Below, in pieces: positions 42,742 to 56,477 of a stretch of DNA of 64,000 nt (its first letter is position 1; each line of letters starts with the position of its first letter). The stretch is from Thiothrix sp. (GTDB lineage: Bacteria; Pseudomonadota; Gammaproteobacteria; Thiotrichales; Thiotrichaceae): NCBI GenBank assembly GCA_008015155.1, contig SSFA01000020.1, forward strand, positions 1 to 64,000, given 5' to 3'. Under the pieces are notes generated by a model. The model was given only the letters and a program-made list of their open reading frames with translations, was not told the DNA's origin and did no database searches. Position numbers and translations under genes: made by a program.

Positions 42742-43851
42742 ATGAAATTAATACAGACTCGTGAAACTTTGTTAGAAGCTCTACAAGCAACACTAGGAGC
42801 TATCGAGAAACGTAATACCTCAGCTATCCTAGAGAATGTGCTTCTTAGTATCGCTGATAGTCGTAGCTACTGGCGTGGTACCGATCTAGAACTCGAGATT
42901 GCTACCTCTAGCTTTTTGGTAGATGCAGTGGCAGGCTCGATTACCCTACCAGCCCGTAAACTCGCTGATATTTGCAAATCTCTACCAGCTGAAAGCTTAA
43001 TCACAATTGAGGTCTTGGATAATCAGCGTGCTTTGGTCAGTTGTGGGCGGAGTCGTTTTGAATTAGCCACATTGCCTGCTGAAGACTTTCCTAGTCTTGA
43101 AGATATTGGTGAAAGTTATCAATTAGAACTGCCTGAGGCAGATTTAAAGGCTTTACTAGATAGCACCGCCTTTGCTATGGCTAATCAAGATGTGCGTTAT
43201 TATTTAAATGGACTTTTGCTAGAGTTATCCCCAACTTATTTACGTACTGTCTCAACAGATGGGCATCGCCTCTCTTTATATACTTATCCACAGGAATTAA
43301 CTATTGTGGATAATTCTGTACAGTTTATTTTGCCGCGCAAAGGTGTGATTGAATTAACACGCCTATTACGTAGTGATGCAAAAACGCCTGTAAAATTGCA
43401 AATTAGTCAAAATCATTTAAGAGTAGAACTTGATAATTTACAATTTACCACCAAATTAGTCGATGGGCGCTATCCAGACTATCAGGCCGCTGTACCTGCT
43501 AAAGGTAGAATCAGTATTGAAGTTGATCGTAAATCTTTTAAAGATATGCTAACGCGAGTGGCTATTCTTTCTAATGAGAAGTTTCGAGGTGTGCGCCTAA
43601 ATTTAAAGCCTAATGTGCTCACGGTGCAATCGAATAATCCAGAACAAGAAACTGCACAAGATGAATTAGATATTTACTATCAAGGCGAAGAATTTAATAT
43701 TGGGTTTAATGTGAATTATCTTTTAGATGCGATTAATCATATCAATAATGATTCCATTGTTTTACAACTTAACTCCCCTGAAAGTAGTGCTTTGGTAACG
43801 GATCCGCACGATGAGGCTATTCGCAATGTTATTATGCCTATTCGCTTGTAG
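42742..43851 (+). CDS. dnaN: DNA polymerase III beta subunit (sliding clamp)
   Basis: A 369-residue clamp with three similar domains (MKLIQTRETLLEALQAT, the SCGRSRFELATLPAEDFPSLE loop, and the C-terminal VIMPIRL end). It encircles DNA and tethers replicative and repair polymerases. ATG 42742 begins 198 bp after dnaA. It precedes recF by 9 bp. Confidence 0.99.
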   Translation: MKLIQTRETLLEALQATLGAIEKRNTSAILENVLLSIADSRSYWRGTDLELEIATSSFLVDAVAGSITLPARKLADICKSLPAESLITIEVLDNQRALVSCGRSRFELATLPAEDFPSLEDIGESYQLELPEADLKALLDSTAFAMANQDVRYYLNGLLLELSPTYLRTVSTDGHRLSLYTYPQELTIVDNSVQFILPRKGVIELTRLLRSDAKTPVKLQISQNHLRVELDNLQFTTKLVDGRYPDYQAAVPAKGRISIEVDRKSFKDMLTRVAILSNEKFRGVRLNLKPNVLTVQSNNPEQETAQDELDIYYQGEEFNIGFNVNYLLDAINHINNDSIVLQLNSPESSALVTDPHDEAIRNVIMPIRL

Positions 43852-43860
43852 GTAAATTTT

Positions 43861-47392
<3,532 letters not shown>

Positions 47393-47393
<1 letters not shown>

Positions 47394-47408
47394 GTTTCAC
47401 GTGAAACA
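47393..47408. promoter_or_regulatory. parS: parS-like site after gyrB
   Basis: AGTTTCACGTGAAACA matches the parS consensus at 15 of 16 bases, only the first base differing. It overlaps the gyrB stop codon, 2.5 kb from the one in recF. Confidence 0.8.
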
Positions 47409-47446
47409 TTAAGTCGTTCAGTACAGATAAACTGACAGGTATACGT

Positions 47447-49483
47447 ATGCATAATCCATTATTACAAACAAACGGGCTACCCCAATTTACTGCGATTCAG
47501 GCTGAGCATGTAGAACCTGCTTTAGAGCAAGTTCTGCAAGAGAACCGTGAATGGTTAGTTCGCCGTTTAGCCGTACCAGTGCAGCCTACTTGGGATAATT
47601 TGATTTATCCTTTGGATGAAGCAGGTGATCGCCTAGAACGTGTTTGGTCGCCTGTTAGTCATTTAAATGCAGTAGCAAATACCGAGTCTTTACGTACCGC
47701 GTATAATGCTTGTTTGCCCAAGCTCAGTGACTACCACACCGAGATGGGACAAAACCAAGCTTTATACGAAGCTGTGAAAGCAGTTGCTGGATATCAGCAA
47801 GATTTAGAACCAAGCCAACAGCATGCCTTGGAAAGAAGCCTACTCTCCTTCCGACTAAGTGGAGTAGCTTTAGCCGAAGATAAGAAACAGCGTTATCGTG
47901 AAATTAGCCAACAGCTTTCCAGCTTAAGCTCCAAATTTTCTGACAACATCTTAGATGCTACCAATGCATGGTTTAAGCAAATTAGTGATCCAGAGTTGCT
48001 CAAAGGTATTCCTGAGTCAGGGCTGGAAATGGCTCAACAAGCTGCGCAACAACGTCAGTTGGAAGGCTGGGTGTTCACTTTAGATTTTCCAAGTTATTAC
48101 TCAGTTCTTGCTTATGCCGATAGTCGCGAGCTACGAGCTGAGCTGTATCGTGCCTATACCACGCGCGCTTCAGATTTAGGTGCCAATGCTGCTTGGGATA
48201 ATACGCAAACTATGCGTGACATTCTAAGTCTACGCCAAGAGGAGGCTGAACTACTAGGTTTCGCTAATTATGCTGAAGTCTCTTTAGCGATGAAAATGGC
48301 TGACACTACACAAGAAGTAGTGGATTTTTTAGAGGATTTAGCTAAACGCAGTAAGCCGTTTGCAGCAATGGAATTTGCCGAAGTGAAAGCCTTTGCTCAG
48401 ACGCAGTTAGGTTTGACTGATGTGCAAGCTTGGGATGTGACTTATATCAGTGAAAAGATGAAGGAAGCTCGTTTTGATTTCACCGACGAGGATTTGAAGC
48501 CTTACTTCCCAGTTAATAAAGTGATTCGCGGCTTATTTAGCTTAGTAGAGCGTCTCTATGGGATCAGGATCCAGCAATCGACGGAGGTTGATGTTTGGCA
48601 TCCTGATGTGACTTTCTATCAAGTCTATGAGGCGGATGGCAGCTTACGCGCGGAGTTTTACCTGGATCTTTATGCACGTCAGCATAAGCGTGGCGGTGCT
48701 TGGATGAGCGACTATTGTGGACGCTTTAGGCGCAAAGATGGTTTACAAATTCCCGTAGCTTTTATGACTTGCAATGGTACACCTCCGGTAGGTGATAAGC
48801 CCGCACTTTTCACCCATGATGAAGTAGTGACTTTATTCCACGAGTTCGGGCATGGTTTACACCATATGCTAACTAAAGTTGATTACCCAGATATTGCTGG
48901 GATCAATGGTGTGGAATGGGATGCTGTTGAGTTGCCGAGTCAGTTTATGGAAAACTGGTGCTGGGAGCCCGAAGTTTTAAATATGATTGCAGGGCATTGG
49001 CAAACCGGTGAGCCGCTGCCTGAAGATTTATTTAATAAAATGCAGGCAGCTCGGCATTTTCAAACTGCCATGATGATGGTACGTCAACTTGAGTTTGCAC
49101 TCTTTGATATGCGCCTACATATGGACCCCAAAGCCGCAGAACCCGGACGGTTAGAGCAAATCCAGGCAGAAGTAAGAGAACAAGTGGCAGTGATTCAGCC
49201 CCCTGTATTTAACCGTATGGCCCATAGTTTCTCGCATATTTTTGCAGGTGGCTATGCTGCAGGCTACTACAGTTATAAATGGGCCGAAGTTCTTTCAGCA
49301 GATGCCTATGCACGTTTCGAAGAGGCTGGTTTATTTTCAGCTGAAGTTGGTCAAGCTTTCTTAGAAGAGATTCTACAAGTAGGTGGATCACGTCCAGCAA
49401 TGGAGTCATTTGTCGCTTTCCGGGGGCGGAAACCGCAAATTGATGCACTACTTCGGCATAGTGGCTTGGTAAAAGCTGCTTGA
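47447..49483 (+). CDS. prlC: Oligopeptidase A (M3 family metallopeptidase)
   Basis: A 678-residue cytoplasmic zinc peptidase. The active-site HExGH is at H465, E466 and H469 (LFHEFGHGLHHML), and the helical N-terminal region is typical of the thimet family. It degrades oligopeptides, including signal peptides. It starts at ATG 47447 about 40 bp beyond the parS-like site; its stop overlaps a TTG start of the next gene. Confidence 0.96.
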   Translation: MHNPLLQTNGLPQFTAIQAEHVEPALEQVLQENREWLVRRLAVPVQPTWDNLIYPLDEAGDRLERVWSPVSHLNAVANTESLRTAYNACLPKLSDYHTEMGQNQALYEAVKAVAGYQQDLEPSQQHALERSLLSFRLSGVALAEDKKQRYREISQQLSSLSSKFSDNILDATNAWFKQISDPELLKGIPESGLEMAQQAAQQRQLEGWVFTLDFPSYYSVLAYADSRELRAELYRAYTTRASDLGANAAWDNTQTMRDILSLRQEEAELLGFANYAEVSLAMKMADTTQEVVDFLEDLAKRSKPFAAMEFAEVKAFAQTQLGLTDVQAWDVTYISEKMKEARFDFTDEDLKPYFPVNKVIRGLFSLVERLYGIRIQQSTEVDVWHPDVTFYQVYEADGSLRAEFYLDLYARQHKRGGAWMSDYCGRFRRKDGLQIPVAFMTCNGTPPVGDKPALFTHDEVVTLFHEFGHGLHHMLTKVDYPDIAGINGVEWDAVELPSQFMENWCWEPEVLNMIAGHWQTGEPLPEDLFNKMQAARHFQTAMMMVRQLEFALFDMRLHMDPKAAEPGRLEQIQAEVREQVAVIQPPVFNRMAHSFSHIFAGGYAAGYYSYKWAEVLSADAYARFEEAGLFSAEVGQAFLEEILQVGGSRPAMESFVAFRGRKPQIDALLRHSGLVKAA

Positions 49484-49944
49484 AATCGCTGGCTCTAGTT
49501 TTAGTTGTTTTCATCTTAGGGGTGGCTAGCTATTTTGCATGGCACAACTGGCCACCTGCTCAATCAAAGACGAATAGTCTTATTAGTTTGACAGCCCCAA
49601 AAACTTGTTTGTTGAATGAACAGATCTGTACTGCTAGCAAAGACCAGTTGGAAATCAGCTTAGGGTTAAGCCCGAGGCCTGTCCCCTTAATGCAAACAGT
49701 ACAAGTAAGCCTGCAGTTAAGGGGGCTAACTAATCTAGGCAGTGCCAGCTTGAGAATTGAAGGCGAAAACATGTATATGGGCTTTCAAGAGGTGCAGCTA
49801 GCCCAACAAACTAATCATGATTGGCGAGGCAGTTTTAGCTTACCCATTTGCAGTGAGTCTGAGATGCACTGGCGTGTCACTGCTACTCTTAAGGCTTCAC
49901 AACAGGCTTATCAGGCTCAGTTTAAATTGGTGACTCGGCGTTAA
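49480..49944 (+). CDS. Hypothetical membrane-anchored protein
   Basis: A 154-residue protein starting at TTG 49480, which overlaps the prlC stop (TTGA). An N-terminal hydrophobic anchor (LALVLVVFILGVASYFAW) is followed by a periplasmic beta-rich domain with C-x-x-x-x-x-x-C around CLLNEQIC and a later Cys near SLPICSESE. It resembles uncharacterised proteins that follow prlC in some gammaproteobacteria but I know no function. The start is uncertain because the ribosome site is weak. Confidence 0.65.
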   Translation: MKSLALVLVVFILGVASYFAWHNWPPAQSKTNSLISLTAPKTCLLNEQICTASKDQLEISLGLSPRPVPLMQTVQVSLQLRGLTNLGSASLRIEGENMYMGFQEVQLAQQTNHDWRGSFSLPICSESEMHWRVTATLKASQQAYQAQFKLVTRR

Positions 49945-50086
49945 TTCAGTCTAATCTGAACCTTAACTGAGCCATTCTCAAAGCCTAAGCCGTCAGGCGT
50001 ATAAACCTCATTCCCCATCGGTTTTTGCTAGTCATCTAGCTGAAAGTTCGTTTAGATAGGCTATACCAACGAACCCTACAAAACTA

Positions 50087-51013
50087 ATGATTACAAAAAT
50101 AATGGCCGCAGGCGGGTTTTGCCGTGCTTTTAACCTGTCTAAATTTTCTAGAGTAATTTTATATCTCAGTCTTAGTGGTAGCGCATTACTTAGCTTTGCG
50201 GCGCTTGCCGCACAACAAATAGCTAATTCTGAAGTCAGTTTAAGTATTCTTGACCCACGTACTCCCACAAGTCTTAAGAATAATATGGGGTCTGTTTTAC
50301 CAAGAGAACGAGAAAATTTACTTTTAAAAGCTGAATTGCCAGAAGGTATAGATTTGCCCCTACATGCTCTTAAATGGCGAATTAAGGATAGCCAAGGTCT
50401 CTCATTGAAAGAGCTACAGGGACAAGATCAGGCCGTGCAGTTAGCTACGGGTCAGTATCAAATCGAGCTCAGTATCGGCCAATTTATTAGCACTAAATCC
50501 TTAGAAGTTAAGACAGAGGTGCTTAGCCAACCTTATTTTAAAGCCGATATTGGTCATCTGGTCATTGAAGCTAATCATGTAGCAGATTGGTCCATTACTA
50601 GCTTAAGTCAGCCGCATACTAGCTTCGATGTGAAAGCCAGCCAACAAGTAGACAGTTGGGTAGCTAGTGGGTTTTACGAGATTACACCAGTCCATAGTGG
50701 TGTGACGCGTCGCCAAGTGGTGAATGTGCTGGCAGGCGAAATTAATACAGTAAGCATTGATCTGCCTTTGGTGGAAGTCAATCTAATTGCAGTACAAAAC
50801 AACCAGCCTTTATTCAAACCTGTTGAGTGGGAAGTCTTTCGCTTAGACAAAGGTGAGCGCCATTATTTAGGTAGTTATTATCAGCATTCCCAGGGTATCA
50901 CTGTACCCGCAGGTTACTATGAGGTAGTAGCCACCCATGCTTCAACCGTACGTAGTCGGCAATTCTGGGTGAAAGAAAATACTAGCAATAGAGTTATTTT
51001 AGCGATGGACTAA
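50087..51013 (+). CDS. Hypothetical exported beta-rich protein
   Basis: A 308-residue protein starting at ATG 50087. After a basic start a hydrophobic segment (ILYLSLSGSALLSFAALAAQ) serves as a signal or anchor ending near A42. The remainder is beta-strand-rich with repeated Ser/Gln-rich sheets and ends KENTSNRVILAMD, suggesting Ig-like or carbohydrate-binding modules. No family is recognised. It lies on its own, convergent with the gamma-carbonic-anhydrase-like gene. Confidence 0.65.
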   Translation: MITKIMAAGGFCRAFNLSKFSRVILYLSLSGSALLSFAALAAQQIANSEVSLSILDPRTPTSLKNNMGSVLPRERENLLLKAELPEGIDLPLHALKWRIKDSQGLSLKELQGQDQAVQLATGQYQIELSIGQFISTKSLEVKTEVLSQPYFKADIGHLVIEANHVADWSITSLSQPHTSFDVKASQQVDSWVASGFYEITPVHSGVTRRQVVNVLAGEINTVSIDLPLVEVNLIAVQNNQPLFKPVEWEVFRLDKGERHYLGSYYQHSQGITVPAGYYEVVATHASTVRSRQFWVKENTSNRVILAMD

Positions 51014-51018
51014 AGCCA

Positions 51019-51042
51019 ACAGCAGCTTTAAGAGGCTGCTGT
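51019..51042. terminator. Inverted repeat between convergent genes
   Basis: ACAGCAGC and GCTGCTGT are perfect complements with an 8-nt loop, lying between the beta-rich protein and the carbonic-anhydrase-like gene. It overlaps the end of the latter. No T tract is visible. Confidence 0.5.
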
Positions 51043-51561
51043 GCGCTGAGCTAAATTGACATAATAATTAGCAGAATAAGTAAAATAAGCCCGTTCTTTA
51101 TCTGTCAGGGGTCTAATCTGTTTAACAGGGCTACCTGCATACAAATAGCCACTGTCCAGTTGTTTCCCAGGAGGCACTAGGCTACCCGCAGCGATAATCG
51201 TTTCATCAGGAACGATAGCACCATCCATCACAATAGCACCCATACCAATTAGGCAACGATTACCGATAGTACAAGCATGTAAGATGGCTTTGTGCCCAAC
51301 AATCACATCATCACCAATGGTTAAAGCAAAACCTTCGGGGGTGGTAAAAGGTCCACCATGTGTGACATGTAAAACTGAGCCATCCTGAATATTAGTGCGC
51401 TCACCAATGGTAATGGGATTAATATCTGCACGAATCACCACCATTGGCCAAACCGAACAACCCGCACCTAGCACAGCACGACCACTGACATAGGCGGATT
51501 CGTCCACCCAAGCTGATGCATCAATCTGCGGATAATGGCCTTCAAAAGCTTTAATCGTCAT
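51028..51561 (-). CDS. Gamma-carbonic-anhydrase-like hexapeptide-repeat protein
   Basis: A 177-residue left-handed beta-helix protein of the YrdA/CaiE group. Hexapeptide repeats (VIRADINPITIGERTNIQDGSVLH, IGDDVIVGHKAIL, CTIGNRCLIGMGAIVMDGA) hold metal-ligand positions with H81-type histidines visible (LHVTHGG, VGHKA, LHACTIG). Enzymatic carbonic anhydrase activity is not certain for this group. ATG 51561 is chosen because the upstream frame overlaps the neighbouring YcgL gene. Confidence 0.85.
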   Translation of the reverse strand: MTIKAFEGHYPQIDASAWVDESAYVSGRAVLGAGCSVWPMVVIRADINPITIGERTNIQDGSVLHVTHGGPFTTPEGFALTIGDDVIVGHKAILHACTIGNRCLIGMGAIVMDGAIVPDETIIAAGSLVPPGKQLDSGYLYAGSPVKQIRPLTDKERAYFTYSANYYVNLAQRTAAS

Positions 51562-51562
51562 T

Positions 51563-51808
51563 TCAGCAAGCCTTTTCTTCGCCAGGAGGCAATTGTAAGT
51601 AAAACCCATTTTCTTGAATATTGCGTTTTACTTCACTGGCCTCAGCTAGCACCATCTTACGTTCAGAGGAAAGTTCAAACTCGAATGAAAACTCAGCTTC
51701 CCCGAACAGCTTCAATAAAGAGGCTGGGACTTGGGTAAAATCATCTCGCTTAGGAATAAATAGATAAGTCTGCTGTTTACGCCGACTCCGGTAAACATAA
51801 CATTGCAT
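51563..51808 (-). CDS. YcgL domain protein
   Basis: An 81-residue protein with the YcgL signature MQCYVYRSRRKQQTYLFIP and LLKLFGEAEFSFEFEL. The family is of unknown function and common near rnd in other bacteria. It begins at ATG 51808 and ends 1 bp before the downstream gene, implying an operon. Confidence 0.88.
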   Translation of the reverse strand: MQCYVYRSRRKQQTYLFIPKRDDFTQVPASLLKLFGEAEFSFEFELSSERKMVLAEASEVKRNIQENGFYLQLPPGEEKAC

Positions 51809-51820
51809 TAGGTCGTCCTT

Positions 51821-52498
51821 TTACTCGCGGGTCATTACTTCGCTAGAGATTATATCCGCAAAGCTCACCTTATGCTCTACCAAGCCGCCATTCACTCGCC
51901 GTTCAATGCGTAAAGAGTCAGCTTCAGTCCCTAGCAATTTTCCCTCGTATTGACGGCGGTCTTTTTGCATGAGCCGAATATATTGCCCCTGATATTCAGC
52001 TAACTGCTGCGGCTCTACCGCTTTATAAGACATGCTGAATAAAGCCGTTTTAGGTAGCTCTTTACCCGCCGTTAACGGTTGTGGTGCTTGATTAGATCCA
52101 TTAGTAACAGTAGTAAGGGGCTTAGCACTAGTTTGAGGAATAGAGTTGGACGATTTAACCGCCTCTGTTTCTTGGTGTGACGGTAAATCACCAGTCACTA
52201 CTGCGTCAGTTTTTGCAGTGGGGAATTGAATTCCTGCTTGTTGTGCATATTGGTAAACTTGATTATCAGCACCTGCAAACCAAGTCGCAATGGCCAGCAA
52301 CAGCCCAATAAAACCCGCCATCACCCAGCCATAGACTTGATGCCAAACGCTGGGTAAAACTAATACATTAATCACTGGAAAAATAGCCACTACACCGGTC
52401 AAAAAATGATGTACAAAGCCTGCAATAATTACCCTTAGCCAACTGAGTAAGAATAAGAATAGCCCTATTGCAAACGCAATAATCAATAGATACTCCAC
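51821..52498 (-). CDS. Membrane protein with a C-terminal soluble domain
   Basis: A 225-residue protein. Residues 1-70 hold two or three transmembrane helices (LLIIAFAIGLFLFLLSWL, LTGVVAIFPVINVLVLP, VYGWVMAGFIGLLLAIATWF); a Thr/Ser/Pro linker follows to about residue 140 and the last 80 residues form a beta-rich domain (LAEYQGQYIRLMQKDRRQYEGKLLG). It lies between speA and the YcgL gene. No function known. Confidence 0.6.
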   Translation of the reverse strand: MEYLLIIAFAIGLFLFLLSWLRVIIAGFVHHFLTGVVAIFPVINVLVLPSVWHQVYGWVMAGFIGLLLAIATWFAGADNQVYQYAQQAGIQFPTAKTDAVVTGDLPSHQETEAVKSSNSIPQTSAKPLTTVTNGSNQAPQPLTAGKELPKTALFSMSYKAVEPQQLAEYQGQYIRLMQKDRRQYEGKLLGTEADSLRIERRVNGGLVEHKVSFADIISSEVMTRE

Positions 52499-52518
52499 AA
52501 CAAACCCTCTGAGTATTT

Positions 52519-54417
52519 TTAATCTTCTAAATAAGTATAACCGATTAAACCTGCTTCAATTTCGCGCAGCAGCATTTTCTGACGATCGGTATTGTCAACT
52601 GCAGCGGCTAATTTCTTGCGGCATTGCGCTAATAAATCCTTAGGTTCGAAGTGGATGGAACGAAGGAGTTCGTCAATCGTATCGCCGCGCTCTGGTTCAC
52701 TGATTTGATAGCTACCATCCGGAAACAGTTCCACATTAATAGAGTCTGTATCCCCAAATAAATTATGTAAGTCTCCCAGAATTTCTTGGTAAGCCCCCAC
52801 CATGAAAATACCGAGTAAATAGGATTGATCGGGTTTGAGGGAATGCAACGGTAAAGTGGTTTCTAAGCGGCCATTTTCAACATAGCGCTCAATCGTGCCA
52901 TCAGAATCACAGGTCAAATCTTGCAAAGTAACACGGCGTGTAGGAGCTTCATCCAAACGATGCAGCGGCATAATAGGAAAGATTTGATCGATTGCCCAAG
53001 CATCTGGCATCGATTGAAATAAGGAAAAATTACAAAAATATTTGTCAGCTAAACGTTCCCGTAGGTTGCCTTGAATTTCGCTTTCGAGTGAATTGAATAT
53101 TTCAGGATTAGCAATTAATTTCTGGCTAATCGCTCTATGCAAACTTTCAGCTTGAGCACGTTGCTGCAGATTGATTGCCCCGTGGGCGTACAAGCCATGC
53201 GCTTCACCTAACCAATAAGCAGCATCATGATAGATTTCTGAAGGTGGCAAGGTATGGGGGCTATGTAATAAGCGATAAAGATTATGCAGAATGGTTGGAT
53301 CAGTTTCTTGTGGCTTATGGATAACAGGTGCTTGTTCAGGCTGCTCAGGATCAGTATCAATCACATTGGTAATCAGTACCGCGTGATGCGCAGTCATGCC
53401 TCTGCCCGATTCAGTAATAAAATCAGGTAAGGGTACATTATAATCTTCACAAGCATCTAACACGCTACGCACGACCGTATTTGCATATTCTTGCAAGGTA
53501 TAGTTGATAGAGCACTCACTACGAGAGCGTGAACCTTCGTAGTCCACTCCTAAGCCACCGCCTACATCTACCACCCGAATATTGGCGCCCAGTTGATGTA
53601 GCTCCGCAAAATAACGGCTAGCTTCCCGCATCCCACGCTGAATATCTTGGATATTGGCAATCTGTGAGCCCATATGAAAATGCAAGAGCTGTAGGCAATC
53701 AAGTCTTCCCATTTGCTTAAGGGTATCAAGCATATGCAGGGCTTGGGCTGCGGATAAACCAAATTTTGATTTCTCACCACCCGTATTTTGCCATTTACCC
53801 TTACCCAAGGAATACAGGCGTACCCGTATTCCTAGTAACGGTTCGATTTGAAGTTTTTCAGCTTCTTCTAGGGTTTCTACTAGCTCAGAAGGTTTTTCAA
53901 CCACAATATAAATCTTGTGCCCCATTTGCCGACCAATCAGGGCAAGGCGCAAATACTCACGGTCTTTGTAGCCATTACAAATAATCGTACAGCCTTCGGG
54001 AGCCGAGCCAAGTACAGCCATCAACTCTGGCTTACTACCTGCTTCTAAACCCACTTGCTGTTTGCCACCTGCTAAAATTTGCTGGACGACACTACGCTGT
54101 TGATTGACCTTAATAGGATAAATAGCTGTGTAGCGACTAGAGCGCCCTGATTCAGCAATCGCTTTATTGAAGGCAATTTGCAGGCGTTGTACCCGATCAT
54201 GTAAGACATTTACAAAACGCACTAGTAAGGGAAAGCGCATTCCATTCTCTTGATGAACGCGCTGAGCAAATTCATACAAATCGACCTGTTGCTGGCTGTG
54301 CGGCAAGCACATGGCAACATGGCCCTGCTCATTGATGTCAAAATAACTGTTACCCCAGTTACGAATCCGATAAAGCTGGCGGGCAGAGTCTAGATCCCAA
54401 GTGCTATCTGTACGCAT
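52519..54417 (-). CDS. speA: Biosynthetic arginine decarboxylase
   Basis: A 632-residue PLP-dependent decarboxylase (SpeA) that makes agmatine for putrescine synthesis. The PLP lysine motif YPIKVNQ, the LGIRVRLY, HFHMGSQ and VDVGGGLGVDYEG segments and the ESGRGMTAHHAV motif are clear. Full-length for the biosynthetic class. It is preceded on its own strand by about 150 bp of untranslated DNA before phaC diverges. Confidence 0.97.
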   Translation of the reverse strand: MRTDSTWDLDSARQLYRIRNWGNSYFDINEQGHVAMCLPHSQQQVDLYEFAQRVHQENGMRFPLLVRFVNVLHDRVQRLQIAFNKAIAESGRSSRYTAIYPIKVNQQRSVVQQILAGGKQQVGLEAGSKPELMAVLGSAPEGCTIICNGYKDREYLRLALIGRQMGHKIYIVVEKPSELVETLEEAEKLQIEPLLGIRVRLYSLGKGKWQNTGGEKSKFGLSAAQALHMLDTLKQMGRLDCLQLLHFHMGSQIANIQDIQRGMREASRYFAELHQLGANIRVVDVGGGLGVDYEGSRSRSECSINYTLQEYANTVVRSVLDACEDYNVPLPDFITESGRGMTAHHAVLITNVIDTDPEQPEQAPVIHKPQETDPTILHNLYRLLHSPHTLPPSEIYHDAAYWLGEAHGLYAHGAINLQQRAQAESLHRAISQKLIANPEIFNSLESEIQGNLRERLADKYFCNFSLFQSMPDAWAIDQIFPIMPLHRLDEAPTRRVTLQDLTCDSDGTIERYVENGRLETTLPLHSLKPDQSYLLGIFMVGAYQEILGDLHNLFGDTDSINVELFPDGSYQISEPERGDTIDELLRSIHFEPKDLLAQCRKKLAAAVDNTDRQKMLLREIEAGLIGYTYLED

Positions 54418-54675
54418 ATTAATCCTGCTAAGTTTGAAATTATTCGCTGCAATTTGTGCAGAATACTCGCAAAGTTTCTTAGAGGCTATCTTCGTTATTC
54501 TCGCTAAGGTTTCCTAAGTCAAACTCGCTAAAAAGCCGCTAGAGATTTTGCTGAAAAACATCTTGTGCTAAGCACCAAAATGCTTATGATGCTGGATTAC
54601 CTAGTGCAACCTACTTGCGCACACTCCATCTCCTCTACTGAATTTCAGGGCCAAGCTAACTATAGGATGAGACTT

Positions 54676-56475
54676 ATGGGCAAACCCTTCGATATCGATG
54701 CCGACGATCAATTTGATCCTCTAGAACTTCAAACTAATCTCAATAAAGCTTTTGGTTTGTGGCAGCAGTTCTTACTACGTGCTGCAGGCGCGGCTCTCAA
54801 AACCAAACCACGGGTTTCTGCAGGTGACATGGCCTTCCAAAATTCCGCCCTGCGTTGGGCTGCGAATTTAGTCTGGCATCCGTTTGCAATTGCTCAAGCC
54901 AATTACAAGTTGCTGCAAGATCAGTCACAGCTTGGGCAAAGAATGGGCATGCGTATGCTCGGTTTTTCTAGTGTGAATATTAGTGATGAAGCGAGCTTAA
55001 AAGATCGCCGCTTTAAAGATCCGGCTTGGCGTGAAAATCCAGTCGGCGAGACCCTCATGCAGTCTTATTTAAATGTGGCTGAATATTGCAAAAGCTTAAT
55101 CAACCTCACTGAGGGCTTGCCTGAGCATGAAGCCAAGAAAGCCGTTTTTTTCTTAAATAGTTTAGTGGATGCGCTCTCACCGAATAATTACGCCTCTACC
55201 AATCCTCAAGTTTGGAAAATGGTGTATGAAACTCAAGGTGCCAATCTAGTTAAAGGCATGGAGAATCTATTAAATGATTTTCAAGAGGGTGAGTTGCGTA
55301 TCCGTATGACGGATATGAAAGCCTTTGAGTTAGGTAAAGATATTGCGACTACACCAGGGAAAGTGGTATTTCGCAATGCGTTGATGGAGTTAATTCAATA
55401 TAACCCTAGCACTGACAAAGTCCGTAAACGCCCTTTATTAATCGTCCCACCATGGATTAATAAGTTTTATATTCTCGACCTGCGTGAACAAAACTCCTAT
55501 GTCAAATGGGCAGTCGATCAAGGTCATACTGTTTTTATTATTTCTTGGACTAACCCCGGTTCAGCGCAACGCGATTTGAACTTTGAGGATTATTTGAAAT
55601 CTGGCACTTTAGCGGCTTTAGATGCGATTGAAGCCGCAACAGGCGAGCCTGAAGTGAATGTAGCCGGCTATTGTTTGGGTGGTACTTTAACTGGGACTAC
55701 TTTAGCTTGGCTGACCGCCAATCAAGATGAGCGCATTAAAAGTGCTACTTTCTTCACAACGCTCTTAGATTTTTCTGAGCCAGGTGAAATTGGCGTATTC
55801 CTAGATGAGCCGCAGATTGTCGCTTTAGAGCAGCGCATGGACGACAATGGTGGCTATTTAGACGGCAAAAATATGGGTTCAGCCTTCAATATGTTGCGTG
55901 CCAATGATTTGATTTGGTCCTTCTTTGTGAATCTGTATTTGTTGGGCAAGGATCCAATGCCCTTCGATTTATTATTCTGGAACTCAGATAGCACGCGCAT
56001 GCCAGCAGCCATGCATAGCTTTTATCTACGGAATATGTATCTTGAAAATAAGCTGTGCCAACCCAACGGGATTAAGCTTCTAAATACGCCGCTGGATCTT
56101 AGCCAAGTGAAAACCCCCGTTTATTTTGTTTCTGCTTATGATGATCATATTGCTCCTTGGCGCAGTACTTATAATGGTGCTCAGCTCTTTGCAGGCCCTG
56201 TACGCTTTGTGTTAGGACAATCAGGGCATATCGCTGGCATTATCAACCCAGTTTCAGCCGATAAATACGGTCACTGGATCAATGAGCAGCTCCCCGCTTC
56301 CTCTGAAGAATGGTTTAAGAATGCACAATTAGTGAAGAAGTCTTGGTGGCATGATTGGGATCAATGGGTCTCGCAATATGCTGATGGAGAGGTGGAGGCA
56401 CGGATTCCCGGCTCTGGTCAATTATCAACACTCGGTGATGCGCCCGGCACTTATGTGCGCGTCAAGGCTAACTAA
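54676..56475 (+). CDS. phaC: Class I poly(3-hydroxyalkanoate) synthase
   Basis: A 599-residue synthase from ATG 54676, which has AGGA about 8 nt upstream; the longer frame to 54565 would add 37 unusual residues. The lipase-like box GYCLGGT holds catalytic C333, and PWINKFYILDLREQNSYVKWAVDQGH matches the family. It polymerises hydroxyacyl-CoA into storage polyester. It is coupled to a thioesterase gene 2 bp downstream. Confidence 0.95.
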   Translation: MGKPFDIDADDQFDPLELQTNLNKAFGLWQQFLLRAAGAALKTKPRVSAGDMAFQNSALRWAANLVWHPFAIAQANYKLLQDQSQLGQRMGMRMLGFSSVNISDEASLKDRRFKDPAWRENPVGETLMQSYLNVAEYCKSLINLTEGLPEHEAKKAVFFLNSLVDALSPNNYASTNPQVWKMVYETQGANLVKGMENLLNDFQEGELRIRMTDMKAFELGKDIATTPGKVVFRNALMELIQYNPSTDKVRKRPLLIVPPWINKFYILDLREQNSYVKWAVDQGHTVFIISWTNPGSAQRDLNFEDYLKSGTLAALDAIEAATGEPEVNVAGYCLGGTLTGTTLAWLTANQDERIKSATFFTTLLDFSEPGEIGVFLDEPQIVALEQRMDDNGGYLDGKNMGSAFNMLRANDLIWSFFVNLYLLGKDPMPFDLLFWNSDSTRMPAAMHSFYLRNMYLENKLCQPNGIKLLNTPLDLSQVKTPVYFVSAYDDHIAPWRSTYNGAQLFAGPVRFVLGQSGHIAGIINPVSADKYGHWINEQLPASSEEWFKNAQLVKKSWWHDWDQWVSQYADGEVEARIPGSGQLSTLGDAPGTYVRVKAN

Positions 56476-56477
56476 TA

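Noticed and set aside
50032..50268. Minus-strand frame of 78 residues
   Set aside because: It lies opposite the start of the exported beta-rich protein gene, which has a signal sequence and better coding character.
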